A DNA stretch of 64,000 nucleotides from Jiangella alkaliphila (lineage in GTDB: Bacteria; Actinomycetota; Actinomycetes; Jiangellales; Jiangellaceae). The notes beneath the pieces were generated by a model. That model was not told the origin of the DNA. It saw only the letters and a program-made list of their open reading frames with translations, and did no database searches. How positions within the stretch are numbered: the first letter of the stretch is position 1; each line of letters starts with the position of its first letter. The stretch spans positions 3,755,278 to 3,819,277 of the forward strand of contig NZ_LT629791.1 of NCBI RefSeq assembly GCF_900105925.1, read 5' to 3'. A program made the translations under genes and the position numbers. This document shows, piece by piece, positions 1 through 8,124 of the stretch.

Positions 1-354
1 CTCTACGCCGGGCTCCAGTCGATTCCGGACGAGTACTACGAGGCCGCTCAGCTCGACGGCGCCGGCGCCTGGCAGCGCTTCCGGTACGTGACGTTCCCCC
101 TGCTGAAGCCGGTCACCCTGTTCGTGCTCGTCGCGTCGAGCATCGCGGCGTGGGAGCTGTTCGCGGAGGTCCAGGTGCTGACCGACGGCGGGCCGGCCCG
201 GTCGACGCTCACCGCCGTCATGTACATCTTCGGGGCCTCGTTCGAGCAGTTCGACCTCGGCAAGGGCGCGGCCGCCTCCGTGCTCCTGGCGGCCGCGATC
301 ATCGTCAGCACCGCTGTCGCGAGCCGCTTCTTGAGGAGTGACGCCCGTGCGTAG
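1..354 (+). CDS. Sugar-type ABC transporter permease (5' part missing)
   Basis: C-terminal 117 residues of an inner-membrane permease of the MalF/UgpA type; the gene begins before the window. The reading frame is open from base 1 and carries the EAA loop (EAAQLDGAGAWQRF, then FPLLKP) that docks on the ATPase subunit, followed by two hydrophobic helices. It ends with a stop at 352-354, 17 bases inside the next gene, so the two permeases are translationally coupled. The substrate-binding protein and ATPase are not in view. The family is clear from the EAA motif and from pairing with a MalG-type partner. The substrate is unknown; the downstream enzymes suggest a sugar acid or related carbon source. 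Confidence 0.9.
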   Translation, partial: LYAGLQSIPDEYYEAAQLDGAGAWQRFRYVTFPLLKPVTLFVLVASSIAAWELFAEVQVLTDGGPARSTLTAVMYIFGASFEQFDLGKGAAASVLLAAAIIVSTAVASRFLRSDARA

Positions 355-1183
355 GGGATCGGTGGCGCAACGGCTGGGACGGGGCGCCGTCGTCGGGCTC
401 ATCGTGGTCGTGGCGGCGTTTCCGCTGTACTGGCTGCTCATCTCGTCGCTCAAACCGAGCACCCGGCTCGGCGAGGTCGCGCTGATCCCGTCCAGCGTGA
501 CGCTCGAGAACTACGCCGCCGCCTTCGACACGCAGATCCCGCGATGGATGCTCAACACGTTCGGCATCGCGCTGCTCACGACGCTGCTGGGCGTGGCCGT
601 CGCCGCGCTGGCCGGGTTCGGGTTCGCCCGCTACCGGTTCCGCGGGCGCTCGGTGTTGTTCGGCATGGTCCTGGCGAGCCTGGCGATCCCCGAGTACGCC
701 CTGGTGCTGCCGCAGTTCACGATCATGCGGCAGTTCGGCCTGCTCAACACCTGGGCGGCGGTGATCCTGCCGCTCGCGGCCAACGCGCTCGTCCTCTTCC
801 TCCTGCGGCAGTACTTCTCCCAGCTGCCCGAGGAGCTGTTCGACGCGGCCCGGCTGGACGGGAGCGGCGAGTTCCGGCTGTTCTGGACCATCGCTGTGCC
901 CCTGGTCCGCCCGGGTCTCGGCGCGGCCGGCCTGCTGCTGTTCCTGAACGCGTGGAACGCGTATCTGCTCCCGCTGGTCATGCTCACGAACTCCGACCAG
1001 TTCACCATGCCGATCGGGCTCGCCTTCCTGCACTCACAGCTCAACTTCGGCATCGTCGAGCAGTCGCCATGGGGCGCCATCACGGCCGGCACGGTCATCT
1101 CGATCGTGCCGCTCATCCTCTGCCTGCTCGTCATGCAGCGACAGTTCATCGGAAGCCTCACCGCCGGCGCGGTGAAGGCATGA
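338..1183 (+). CDS. Sugar-type ABC transporter permease (MalG-like)
   Basis: 281-residue inner-membrane permease, the partner of the preceding MalF-like protein. It shows about six hydrophobic helices, starting with one at residues 20-40. The EAA loop lies near residues 167-190 (FDAARLDGSGEFRLFW, then PLVRP). The length is normal for MalG-like proteins. It starts at a GTG overlapping the end of the upstream permease, after a GAGGAG-like sequence. The stop is followed after 22 bases by the DapA-like gene, so transport and catabolism are probably one transcript. This family imports mono- and oligosaccharides or polyols; the particular substrate cannot be read from the permease. Confidence 0.93.
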   Translation: MTPVRRGSVAQRLGRGAVVGLIVVVAAFPLYWLLISSLKPSTRLGEVALIPSSVTLENYAAAFDTQIPRWMLNTFGIALLTTLLGVAVAALAGFGFARYRFRGRSVLFGMVLASLAIPEYALVLPQFTIMRQFGLLNTWAAVILPLAANALVLFLLRQYFSQLPEELFDAARLDGSGEFRLFWTIAVPLVRPGLGAAGLLLFLNAWNAYLLPLVMLTNSDQFTMPIGLAFLHSQLNFGIVEQSPWGAITAGTVISIVPLILCLLVMQRQFIGSLTAGAVKA

Positions 1184-1205
1184 CCGCATCGATCAGAAGG
1201 GCATC

Positions 1206-2108
1206 ATGAAACCGCACCTGTCGGGGATGATCCCCCCGGTCGTGTCGCCCCTGACCGCCGAGCACCGGCCCGACACCGGCGCCGTCGAACGTCTGGCGGC
1301 TCATGTCGTCGGCGGCGGCGCCACCGGCGTCTTCGTCCTCGGATCCTGTGGCGAGGGCCCGACCCTGGAACCCGACGTCGCCACGGCGATCACGCGGGCC
1401 TACGTCGACGCGGTGGCCGGCTCCGTTCCGGTGCTCGCCGGCATCGGCGAGGCGAGCACCGAGCGAGCCGTCCGGGCGGCGATGGAGCACGAGCAGGCCG
1501 GCGTCGACGTGCTCGTGGTGATGGCGCCCATGTACTTCAACACCGAGACCGACGACGCTGTGGTCCGCCACGTCACCGCGATCGCCGAGGCCACGCGCCT
1601 GCCGCTCGTCGTCTACAACATCCCGCACCTGACCCACCACCCGATCACGCCTCGGGCGCTGCGGGAGGTCGCCGCCATCGACGCGGTCGTCGCGCTCAAG
1701 GAGTCGTCCGGCGACTGGGACACCTACAGCGCACTCGCCGAGACGGCGCGCTCCACCGGGCTCCAGGTGTTCCAGGGCGCCGAGGCACTGATCGCCCGCA
1801 GCCTCGCCTCCGGGGCGGACGGCGCGGTACCCGGGATCGCCAACGTGGTCCCCGGCCTGGCCGCGGAGCTCGTTCGCGCGGGCCTCGCCGGTGACACCGT
1901 TCTGGCAGCGGACCTGCAGCGACGGCTCGACGACGTCTGCGCGCTGTACCGGTCCGGGTTCTGGCTCAGTTCCCTCAAGTCGGCACTGGCCGAACTCGGG
2001 ATCACCGGCCCGACGGCCGGCCGGGCGCTCGCGCCGCTCGACGGCGACGGGTTGAGCGAGGTCCGCCGCGTGTTGACGGTGGCCGGCCTGATCGGGGCGC
2101 CGGCATGA
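1206..2108 (+). CDS. Dihydrodipicolinate synthase/N-acetylneuraminate lyase family protein
   Basis: 300-residue class I aldolase-type TIM barrel. Family hallmarks are visible: GSCGE at residues 46-50 for carboxylate binding, the proton-shuttle tyrosine Y137 in YNIP, and the Schiff-base lysine K165 in ALKES. Members split or condense pyruvate with aldehydes (DapA, NanA, 2-keto-3-deoxy sugar acid aldolases) or dehydrate sugar acids. Being one of many paralogues and sitting behind a sugar importer, it is more likely a catabolic aldolase or dehydratase than the lysine-pathway DapA. The start ATG is preceded by AGAAGGG. Its stop overlaps the next gene by 4 bases. The substrate is not predictable here. 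Confidence 0.88.
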   Translation: MKPHLSGMIPPVVSPLTAEHRPDTGAVERLAAHVVGGGATGVFVLGSCGEGPTLEPDVATAITRAYVDAVAGSVPVLAGIGEASTERAVRAAMEHEQAGVDVLVVMAPMYFNTETDDAVVRHVTAIAEATRLPLVVYNIPHLTHHPITPRALREVAAIDAVVALKESSGDWDTYSALAETARSTGLQVFQGAEALIARSLASGADGAVPGIANVVPGLAAELVRAGLAGDTVLAADLQRRLDDVCALYRSGFWLSSLKSALAELGITGPTAGRALAPLDGDGLSEVRRVLTVAGLIGAPA

Positions 2109-3742
2109 CGCTCGTCGAGGCCGACGTGCTGGTCGTGGGTGGCGGGGTCGGAGGCGTCGCTGCCGCCCTCGCCGCCGCGGACGCCGGGGCCACGGTCATC
2201 CTCACCGAGGCGACCCGATGGATCGGCGGCCAGTTCACCTCGCAGGCGGTGCCGCCGGACGAACATCCGTGGATCGAGCAGTTCGGCGCGACCGCGACCT
2301 ACCGCCGGTTCCGTGACGAGGTCCGCCGGCACTATCGCAGGTGGTACCCGCTGTCCGCGTCGGCGCGGTCGGCGCTGTACCTGAACCCGGGGAACGGTGC
2401 GGTGAGCGCGCTGTGCTACGAGCCCCGGGTCGCGCTTGCCATCCTGCAGGCGATGCTCGCGCCGCACCAGCGATCGGACCGGCTGGCCGTCCGCACCGAG
2501 CTCACGCCATGGCAGGTCCACCGCGACGGGAGCAGGATCACCGCCGTCGGCTTCCGCTCCGCCGACGGATCGGAGGAGTGGCTCACCGGGCGCTACGTCC
2601 TCGACGCGACCGAGACCGGGGAGTTGCTCGCGCTGGCGGGGATCCCCTACGTCACCGGCACCGAGTCCGCCGCCGAGACCGGCGAGCCCGACGCTCCCGG
2701 CGTCGGAGACCCGCAGATGATGCAGGGCTTCACCGTCTGCTTCGCCATGGACCACGTCGCCGGCGAGAACCACGTGATCGACCGGCCCGCGCAGTACGAC
2801 CGGTGGACGGGCGCGGACGCACCTGTGCGCCCCGCGCCGCAGATCGGCTGGCCGGCGCCGTCCGCGGACCCGGCCGAACGCATGCGCCGTGTGCTCCGGC
2901 CGAACCCCGCTCCGGCCACGGACCCGGCGGTCATCGTCTCGGCCAGTCACCAGGGGCGGTTCGGCGACAACGGCGACTATAGCCCGATCGAGGACATCTG
3001 GCGCTTCCGCAGGCTCGTGGCCCGCGGCAACTTCGACCCGGCGCCGCCCAGCGACATCACGCTGATCAACTGCTCCGCGAACGACTACATCGCCGGCTCG
3101 ATCGTCGACGTGGAGCCCGAGGTCGCGGCCGCGCACCTGGAAGGAGCGCGACAGCTCAGCCTCAGCTTCCTCTACTGGCTGCAGACCGAGGCGCCGCGGG
3201 CCGACGGCGGCACCGGCTTCCCGGGGCTGCGCCCGCGCGGCGACGTGACGGGCACCCCGGACGGCCTGGCCATGGCGCCGTACATCCGCGAGGGCCGGCG
3301 CCTGCGCGCGCTCGAAACCATCACACAGAACGACATCGCGGCATCGGTTCGGGGTGCGGCCGGCGCACGGGAGTACGACGACAGCGTCGGCGTCGGAAGC
3401 TACAAGATCGATCTGCACCCGTCGACGCACGGCGGTGAGCGGAAGTACGACGCCGCCTGGCCGTTCCAGATCCCGCTGGGCGCGCTGCTGTCGCCGGACG
3501 CCGACAATCTCGTCGCCGCCGCCAAGAACATCGGGACGACGCACATCACGAACGGTTGTTATCGCGTCCACCCGGTGGAATGGAGCGTCGGCGAAGCGGC
3601 CGGGGCGCTGGCCGCCTACTGCCTCGCCAGCGGTGCCGAGCCGATCGGCGTCCGGCAGTCCCCGGCACGCCGCACCGAGTTCCAGCGAACGCTCGTCGCA
3701 CGCGGGGTGGACCTTGCCTGGCCCCGCGTCGCCCCGTACTGA
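2105..3742 (+). CDS. FAD-dependent oxidoreductase (first of a pair)
   Basis: 545-residue flavoprotein. The N-terminal dinucleotide fold is explicit (VVGGGVGGVAAALAAADAG, residues 10-28), followed by a glycine-rich IGGQFTSQ segment typical of the FAD_oxidored (PF12831) group. Near the C-terminus, VAAAKNIGTTHITNGCYRVH and WSVGEAAGALAAY form the usual second FAD-contact region. No signal peptide is seen, so it is presumably cytoplasmic. It is joined to the DapA-like gene by an ATGA overlap. A second, related oxidoreductase follows 14 bases later. The pair probably oxidises the imported compound or a derivative; the reaction is unknown. Confidence 0.85.
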   Translation: MTLVEADVLVVGGGVGGVAAALAAADAGATVILTEATRWIGGQFTSQAVPPDEHPWIEQFGATATYRRFRDEVRRHYRRWYPLSASARSALYLNPGNGAVSALCYEPRVALAILQAMLAPHQRSDRLAVRTELTPWQVHRDGSRITAVGFRSADGSEEWLTGRYVLDATETGELLALAGIPYVTGTESAAETGEPDAPGVGDPQMMQGFTVCFAMDHVAGENHVIDRPAQYDRWTGADAPVRPAPQIGWPAPSADPAERMRRVLRPNPAPATDPAVIVSASHQGRFGDNGDYSPIEDIWRFRRLVARGNFDPAPPSDITLINCSANDYIAGSIVDVEPEVAAAHLEGARQLSLSFLYWLQTEAPRADGGTGFPGLRPRGDVTGTPDGLAMAPYIREGRRLRALETITQNDIAASVRGAAGAREYDDSVGVGSYKIDLHPSTHGGERKYDAAWPFQIPLGALLSPDADNLVAAAKNIGTTHITNGCYRVHPVEWSVGEAAGALAAYCLASGAEPIGVRQSPARRTEFQRTLVARGVDLAWPRVAPY

Positions 3743-3756
3743 TGCGAGGTTGGTAG

Positions 3757-5229
3757 ATGCGCAGCGATGAATGGAACGTCGTGGTCGTCGGGGGCGGGGC
3801 GGCGGGGATCGCCGCCGCGCTCGCCGCCGGCCGCATGGGAGCGCGGACCCTCCTCGTGGAGCGGGCCGGCTTCGTCGGCGGAGTGTCGGCGACGCTTCCC
3901 TGGCTGGGATTCCACGATCAGCGCTACCAGCGAGTCGTTCGGGGCCTGGCCGGCGAGTTCGTCGAGACCCTCGCTCGCTCCGGCCACGCCTCGCCGATCA
4001 CTCTCGACCCGAAGTGCGGCTCGCTCGCCGCCGTACATTCGCACTACTGGAAGATCCTCGCTCTCCGGCTGCTGCGCGAGGCCGGTGTCACGGTCCTCAT
4101 GCACGCGGTGTTCGTCGACACCGTCAGATCCCATGACCGGATCACCGGCATCGTCGTCGAGTCCAAGTCCGGCCGCGAGACGATCACGGGACAGGTGGTG
4201 ATCGACTGTTCGGGCGACGGCGACGTCGCCGCACGTGGGGGAGTCGCGTGGGAGAAGGGCCGGACGGGCGACGGCCTGGTGCAGGCGCCGACTCTGGTGT
4301 TCCGGCTCGGCGGCATCGACGACGACGCCTTCCGCAAAGCCTGCCAGGACCCCGCCTTCAACTATCGCGAGTGGCTCGCCCCTTACCCGAGACTGTTCGC
4401 CCAGATGGCGGAGAAGCTCGAGACTGTCGACACGTACGTTCTCGGTGGCTTCGCCGGCGTGGTGGAGCAGGCACGTCGCGCCGGCGACCTGAACGTGCCG
4501 CAGACCCGGATCGTCGGCGTGAAACTCCACACGCGTGAGACACCGAACGAGCTGAGCGTCGTGATGACACGAGTCCTCGGCCTCGACCCGACCGACGTCG
4601 ACTCGCTCAGCGAGGCGTACGCGCGGGTCTACGAGCAGGTCCCCGAACTCATCCGGTTCTTCCGGACCTACGTGCCCGGGTGCGAGCGGGCGCATCTCGT
4701 CGAGATCGCGCCCATGCTGGGGATCCGTGAGTCACGGCGGATCATGGGCGACTACGTACTGGCGGCGGACGACCTCATCTCCGGGGCGCGACACGACGAC
4801 GACGTCGCCATGGGCGGCTACCACATCGACATCCACCGGCCGAGCGGAAGCTGGGTCAGCTCCACGAATGTCCGGGCGTACGGCATCCCGCTCCGGTCGC
4901 TCATCGCGCGTGGCGTGGACGGCCTCATGATGGCCGGCAAGTGCATCTCGGCCACGCACGAAGCGATCGCGTCGTCGCGGGTCATCCCGATCTGCATCGC
5001 CGAGGGACAAGCCGCAGGCACGGCCGCCGCCCTGGCGTCGCTGCCGGGCCGCGATGTCCGCTCCGTCCCAGTAGCCGAGCTGCAGTCGGTCCTCGTCGAT
5101 GCCGGCGCCGAACTCGGACTGGACGAGCTCGAGCGTCATCCCGACGCCGACTCGTGGCCCGAGCTTCCGTTCGAGGAAACCAAGGTCGCACCCGACGCGG
5201 TGATCGCGGACAGCGCTTGGCTCACCTGA
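3757..5229 (+). CDS. FAD-dependent oxidoreductase (second of a pair)
   Basis: 490-residue flavoprotein of the same FAD_oxidored group as its neighbour but clearly diverged. The Rossmann motif is VVGGGAAGIAAALAAGRMG (residues 7-25), followed by the FVGGVSA loop. A DCSGDGDVAARGG segment at about residue 150 is typical of this family and lies near the flavin. The C-terminal part has LMMAGKCISATHEAIASSR and EGQAAGTAAALA. It is the last gene of the operon and converges on the helicase gene with 33 bases between. Two such enzymes in tandem could form a hetero-oligomer or act at successive steps; nothing in the sequence decides between these. Confidence 0.85.
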   Translation: MRSDEWNVVVVGGGAAGIAAALAAGRMGARTLLVERAGFVGGVSATLPWLGFHDQRYQRVVRGLAGEFVETLARSGHASPITLDPKCGSLAAVHSHYWKILALRLLREAGVTVLMHAVFVDTVRSHDRITGIVVESKSGRETITGQVVIDCSGDGDVAARGGVAWEKGRTGDGLVQAPTLVFRLGGIDDDAFRKACQDPAFNYREWLAPYPRLFAQMAEKLETVDTYVLGGFAGVVEQARRAGDLNVPQTRIVGVKLHTRETPNELSVVMTRVLGLDPTDVDSLSEAYARVYEQVPELIRFFRTYVPGCERAHLVEIAPMLGIRESRRIMGDYVLAADDLISGARHDDDVAMGGYHIDIHRPSGSWVSSTNVRAYGIPLRSLIARGVDGLMMAGKCISATHEAIASSRVIPICIAEGQAAGTAAALASLPGRDVRSVPVAELQSVLVDAGAELGLDELERHPDADSWPELPFEETKVAPDAVIADSAWLT

Positions 5230-5262
5230 GCAGACCCGAGCGCCGTACCGAGGCGTCGGCCG

Positions 5263-8103
5263 TCACCGCCACGCCACGCGCAGCGCCGTCGTCGCCGCGA
5301 AGGGGTCCTGGCCGCGGTGGGTGAGGAGGATCCCCTCGCCCTCGGGCGTGGCGGTGCGCACGGGATCGCCGGCACTTACCCAGCGGTTCCAGGCGGCGGC
5401 GAAGGCGCGCACCCGGCGCACGTTCACGCCCAGGACCGACGGCACCGCGTGATAGACCACCGGGTTCGGCGGCGCGTCGCCCGCAAGCCAATCGCGGCCG
5501 GCGCGGCGCAGCGCCTCGGGACGCTCCGGGATGGTTTCGACGATGTAGCGCGGCACCACGTACCGGGGTGAGACCAGCGGAGCGAGCAGCTCGTCGAGCG
5601 CGGCGACGAACACGGCGGACGTCTCGGCGCTCGTCCCGGTGAGGACGAGACGGTACGTCCCGTCGCGCTCGGCGGCGGCGGTCACCGCGGCGGCGCCGGC
5701 CCCCGACAGGCCTGCCTCGTGCAGGGCGTCGGCGACGGCGCACGCGAAGTCGAACGGGTCCGGCCCGGCTGCCAGCCCGGCGAGGTCCCGTCCGGCGCGC
5801 AGCCGGCCGGCGCGTACGCGGCGTACGCGCACCCCGCCGGCGGCCGCACCGAGCGTCAGCGTCACCGCAGCGGGCCACCACAGTGCCGCCACCGCCAACA
5901 CGGCCGTCAGCAGTGCTGTCAGCGCGGCCGCAGCCCACCAGTGATTCGACCGTCCGTACGTCTGAGCCGGCAGGTGGCCGTCCCGGCCGGCGCCGTGCGG
6001 GGCCGGGACCAGGGCGGGCGGGCGACGGCCGGGCTTCGGCCCGGGGCCGGGTCGCGCAGACTCGCCGAGCCGCGGCGTCACCCGGATGGTGTGCACCAGC
6101 TCGTCGCGGTACGGCGTGCCGACCTGCCACAGCGCCCGCACCCGCTCCCGGTCCTCGGCGCGGGTCAGCATCAGGGCGTTCTCGGCGGCGAACTCCGCGA
6201 CCGGCGGAGGCGCGAACGGCGAGAGCCGGGGGTCGACGTGGCCGACCCCGGCGGCGATCTCGCCGGAGTCGGTGACGGCGAAGTAGCCGTCGTGCTTGCG
6301 GACGAACCGGTCCCAGCTGTTCGTGCCGCCGGGATGGTCCTCGGAGATGCACACGACGGTCCAGGTGTGGGCGACCTTCTCGGGCCAGTCCGGGTCGGTG
6401 CGCAGCGCCCGGCCGCGGGTCTGCACCACCGCGGTCGGGGTCGTGGCGGTCGTGAGGTCGACGAGCGTGTTGACGCCCTTGGCGTTCCAGCCCTCGCCGA
6501 GCAGGGCCCGCGTGCCGACCAGCGCCCGCGTCGCACCGGTCTCGTAGAAGCGGGTGACCAGCGGCACCCAGTGCCGCGACCGCCACCGGCCGGTGACGTC
6601 GACCATCCCTGTGGCACGTTCCGGGAGGTCGTCCAGGTCGAGGCCGGGCGCCTGCTCACGGACGAACGACACCAGCTCGCGCGCCGTGGCGACGTCGGCC
6701 GCCACCGCACGCCCGGTGACCAGGACCGGGCGTAGAGCAGCAGTGCGTGGGTCGGACAGCAGCCGGGCGAGCACGAGCCGCGCCGACCCCGCGTCGGCGT
6801 CGATGACGCCGCGCAGGCGGGCCGGCAGGGTGGCCGCGGCCCGCTCGTGGTCGCACAGCACCAGCGCGCGCAGCCGGTCACCCAGGTTCGCCGTCTCAGC
6901 GGCCAGGATCTCCACCGTGGCGTCAGTGGTCGCCTCACTCCGGGCCAGCACTCGGTCGACGGGGGAGCGGCCACGGCGGATGCCCCGCTTGGTCAGCTGG
7001 TACCCGATCCCCGGCAGGGCGCCCTTGATCGCGTCGACGGCTGCTCGATCGCGTGGGTCGTCCGAGGTCAGCAGGCCCGCGGTCACCCAGTCGTGCAGCA
7101 GCGTCACCCAGTCGTGTGCAGTCGGATCGTGCCGGTGCTCCTCGCGGACGACGGCGCCGTCGGGAAGCGCGAGCAGCCCGGCGTGGTGGAAGCGCAGCGC
7201 GGCCGCCGCTACGTCCGGCGCGTCTCCCTCGAGACGCGACCACGCGAGCGGTGGCGCCTGGCCGGCGCCGGTCCGCCGCGTCACGAATCGCTCGTCCAGC
7301 CAGTTCAGCAGGCCGACGCTGGCGAAGTCCGGTGCGAGCAGGTCGTTCTGGAGCTCCGCGAACCGCTCGGCCTCCGCGGCCAGCCACTGCGACTCCGTCG
7401 GTGACGGCGACGTGAACCAGGCCAGCTCGGCGAACGGTGCGAGGTGCCCCTCCCGCACGACCGACGGGATCGACGTGCTGTACAGCGGCGCCCCGAACAG
7501 CCGGTCGACCAGCTTCGCCTGCTCGGCGGTCAGCGTGCTCGGCGGCGTCCCCGTCAGTCCGATGACGTGCGCCTTGGGCAGGTCGTCGAGCAGTTCGGCC
7601 AGCAGCCGGCCCCAGACCTCGAGCAGATGGTGGCATTCGTCGAGGATGAGGGTGATCGGCCCGGCCGTCTCCAGCGCCTGGACCAGTGCGCGGCCGTTCT
7701 CGTGCAGGCGCCCGCGCAGGCGTCCGCCCGTCCGCCCGTGCCCCTCCTCGTCGACCTCCGCGTCCGGGTCGAAGGTGGCCAGCGCCTGATACGTCAGCGC
7801 CGTCACAGGACGGTCCAGGCCACGGTCGGTCCCCGCCGGGATGTGCGCCGGGGTGAACTCGCGCCACGCCGCGACCCACTGTCCCTGGATGGCCGTGTTC
7901 GGCCCGAACACGACGATCGGCCGGCCCAGGCGCCGGGCCGCCTCCAGGCCGACGAGGGTCTTGCCGGCGCCGGGCGGCAACACCACCCACGCCCGCTGCC
8001 GCCCCACCGCGAACGCCTCGCCCAGCGCGTCGAGGGCGAGCCGCTGGTGGCGCCGGAACGGCCGCGGATACCCGGCCGCCGCCCACCCCACCTCGTCGCG
8101 CAT
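5263..8103 (-). CDS. SF2 DEAD/DEAH-type helicase with C-terminal hydrophobic hairpin
   Basis: 946-residue superfamily 2 ATPase. Residues 43-50 hold Walker A (PPGAGKTL), about residue 155 motif II as DECHH, then LTGTPPS (motif III). About residue 590 is the VQTRGRALR motif VI that closes the second RecA lobe. This resembles the ATPase half of type III restriction and XPB-like helicases; no nuclease domain is recognised. Residues 722-755 form a strongly hydrophobic stretch interrupted by WWP, like a membrane hairpin, followed by about 175 residues I cannot assign. It is encoded 21 bases upstream of the ABC1 kinase stop. A role in DNA repair or defence is possible but unproven. Confidence 0.8.
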   Translation of the reverse strand: MRDEVGWAAAGYPRPFRRHQRLALDALGEAFAVGRQRAWVVLPPGAGKTLVGLEAARRLGRPIVVFGPNTAIQGQWVAAWREFTPAHIPAGTDRGLDRPVTALTYQALATFDPDAEVDEEGHGRTGGRLRGRLHENGRALVQALETAGPITLILDECHHLLEVWGRLLAELLDDLPKAHVIGLTGTPPSTLTAEQAKLVDRLFGAPLYSTSIPSVVREGHLAPFAELAWFTSPSPTESQWLAAEAERFAELQNDLLAPDFASVGLLNWLDERFVTRRTGAGQAPPLAWSRLEGDAPDVAAAALRFHHAGLLALPDGAVVREEHRHDPTAHDWVTLLHDWVTAGLLTSDDPRDRAAVDAIKGALPGIGYQLTKRGIRRGRSPVDRVLARSEATTDATVEILAAETANLGDRLRALVLCDHERAAATLPARLRGVIDADAGSARLVLARLLSDPRTAALRPVLVTGRAVAADVATARELVSFVREQAPGLDLDDLPERATGMVDVTGRWRSRHWVPLVTRFYETGATRALVGTRALLGEGWNAKGVNTLVDLTTATTPTAVVQTRGRALRTDPDWPEKVAHTWTVVCISEDHPGGTNSWDRFVRKHDGYFAVTDSGEIAAGVGHVDPRLSPFAPPPVAEFAAENALMLTRAEDRERVRALWQVGTPYRDELVHTIRVTPRLGESARPGPGPKPGRRPPALVPAPHGAGRDGHLPAQTYGRSNHWWAAAALTALLTAVLAVAALWWPAAVTLTLGAAAGGVRVRRVRAGRLRAGRDLAGLAAGPDPFDFACAVADALHEAGLSGAGAAAVTAAAERDGTYRLVLTGTSAETSAVFVAALDELLAPLVSPRYVVPRYIVETIPERPEALRRAGRDWLAGDAPPNPVVYHAVPSVLGVNVRRVRAFAAAWNRWVSAGDPVRTATPEGEGILLTHRGQDPFAATTALRVAWR

Positions 8104-8124
8104 CGGCTCATCATGCCGTTCTCG

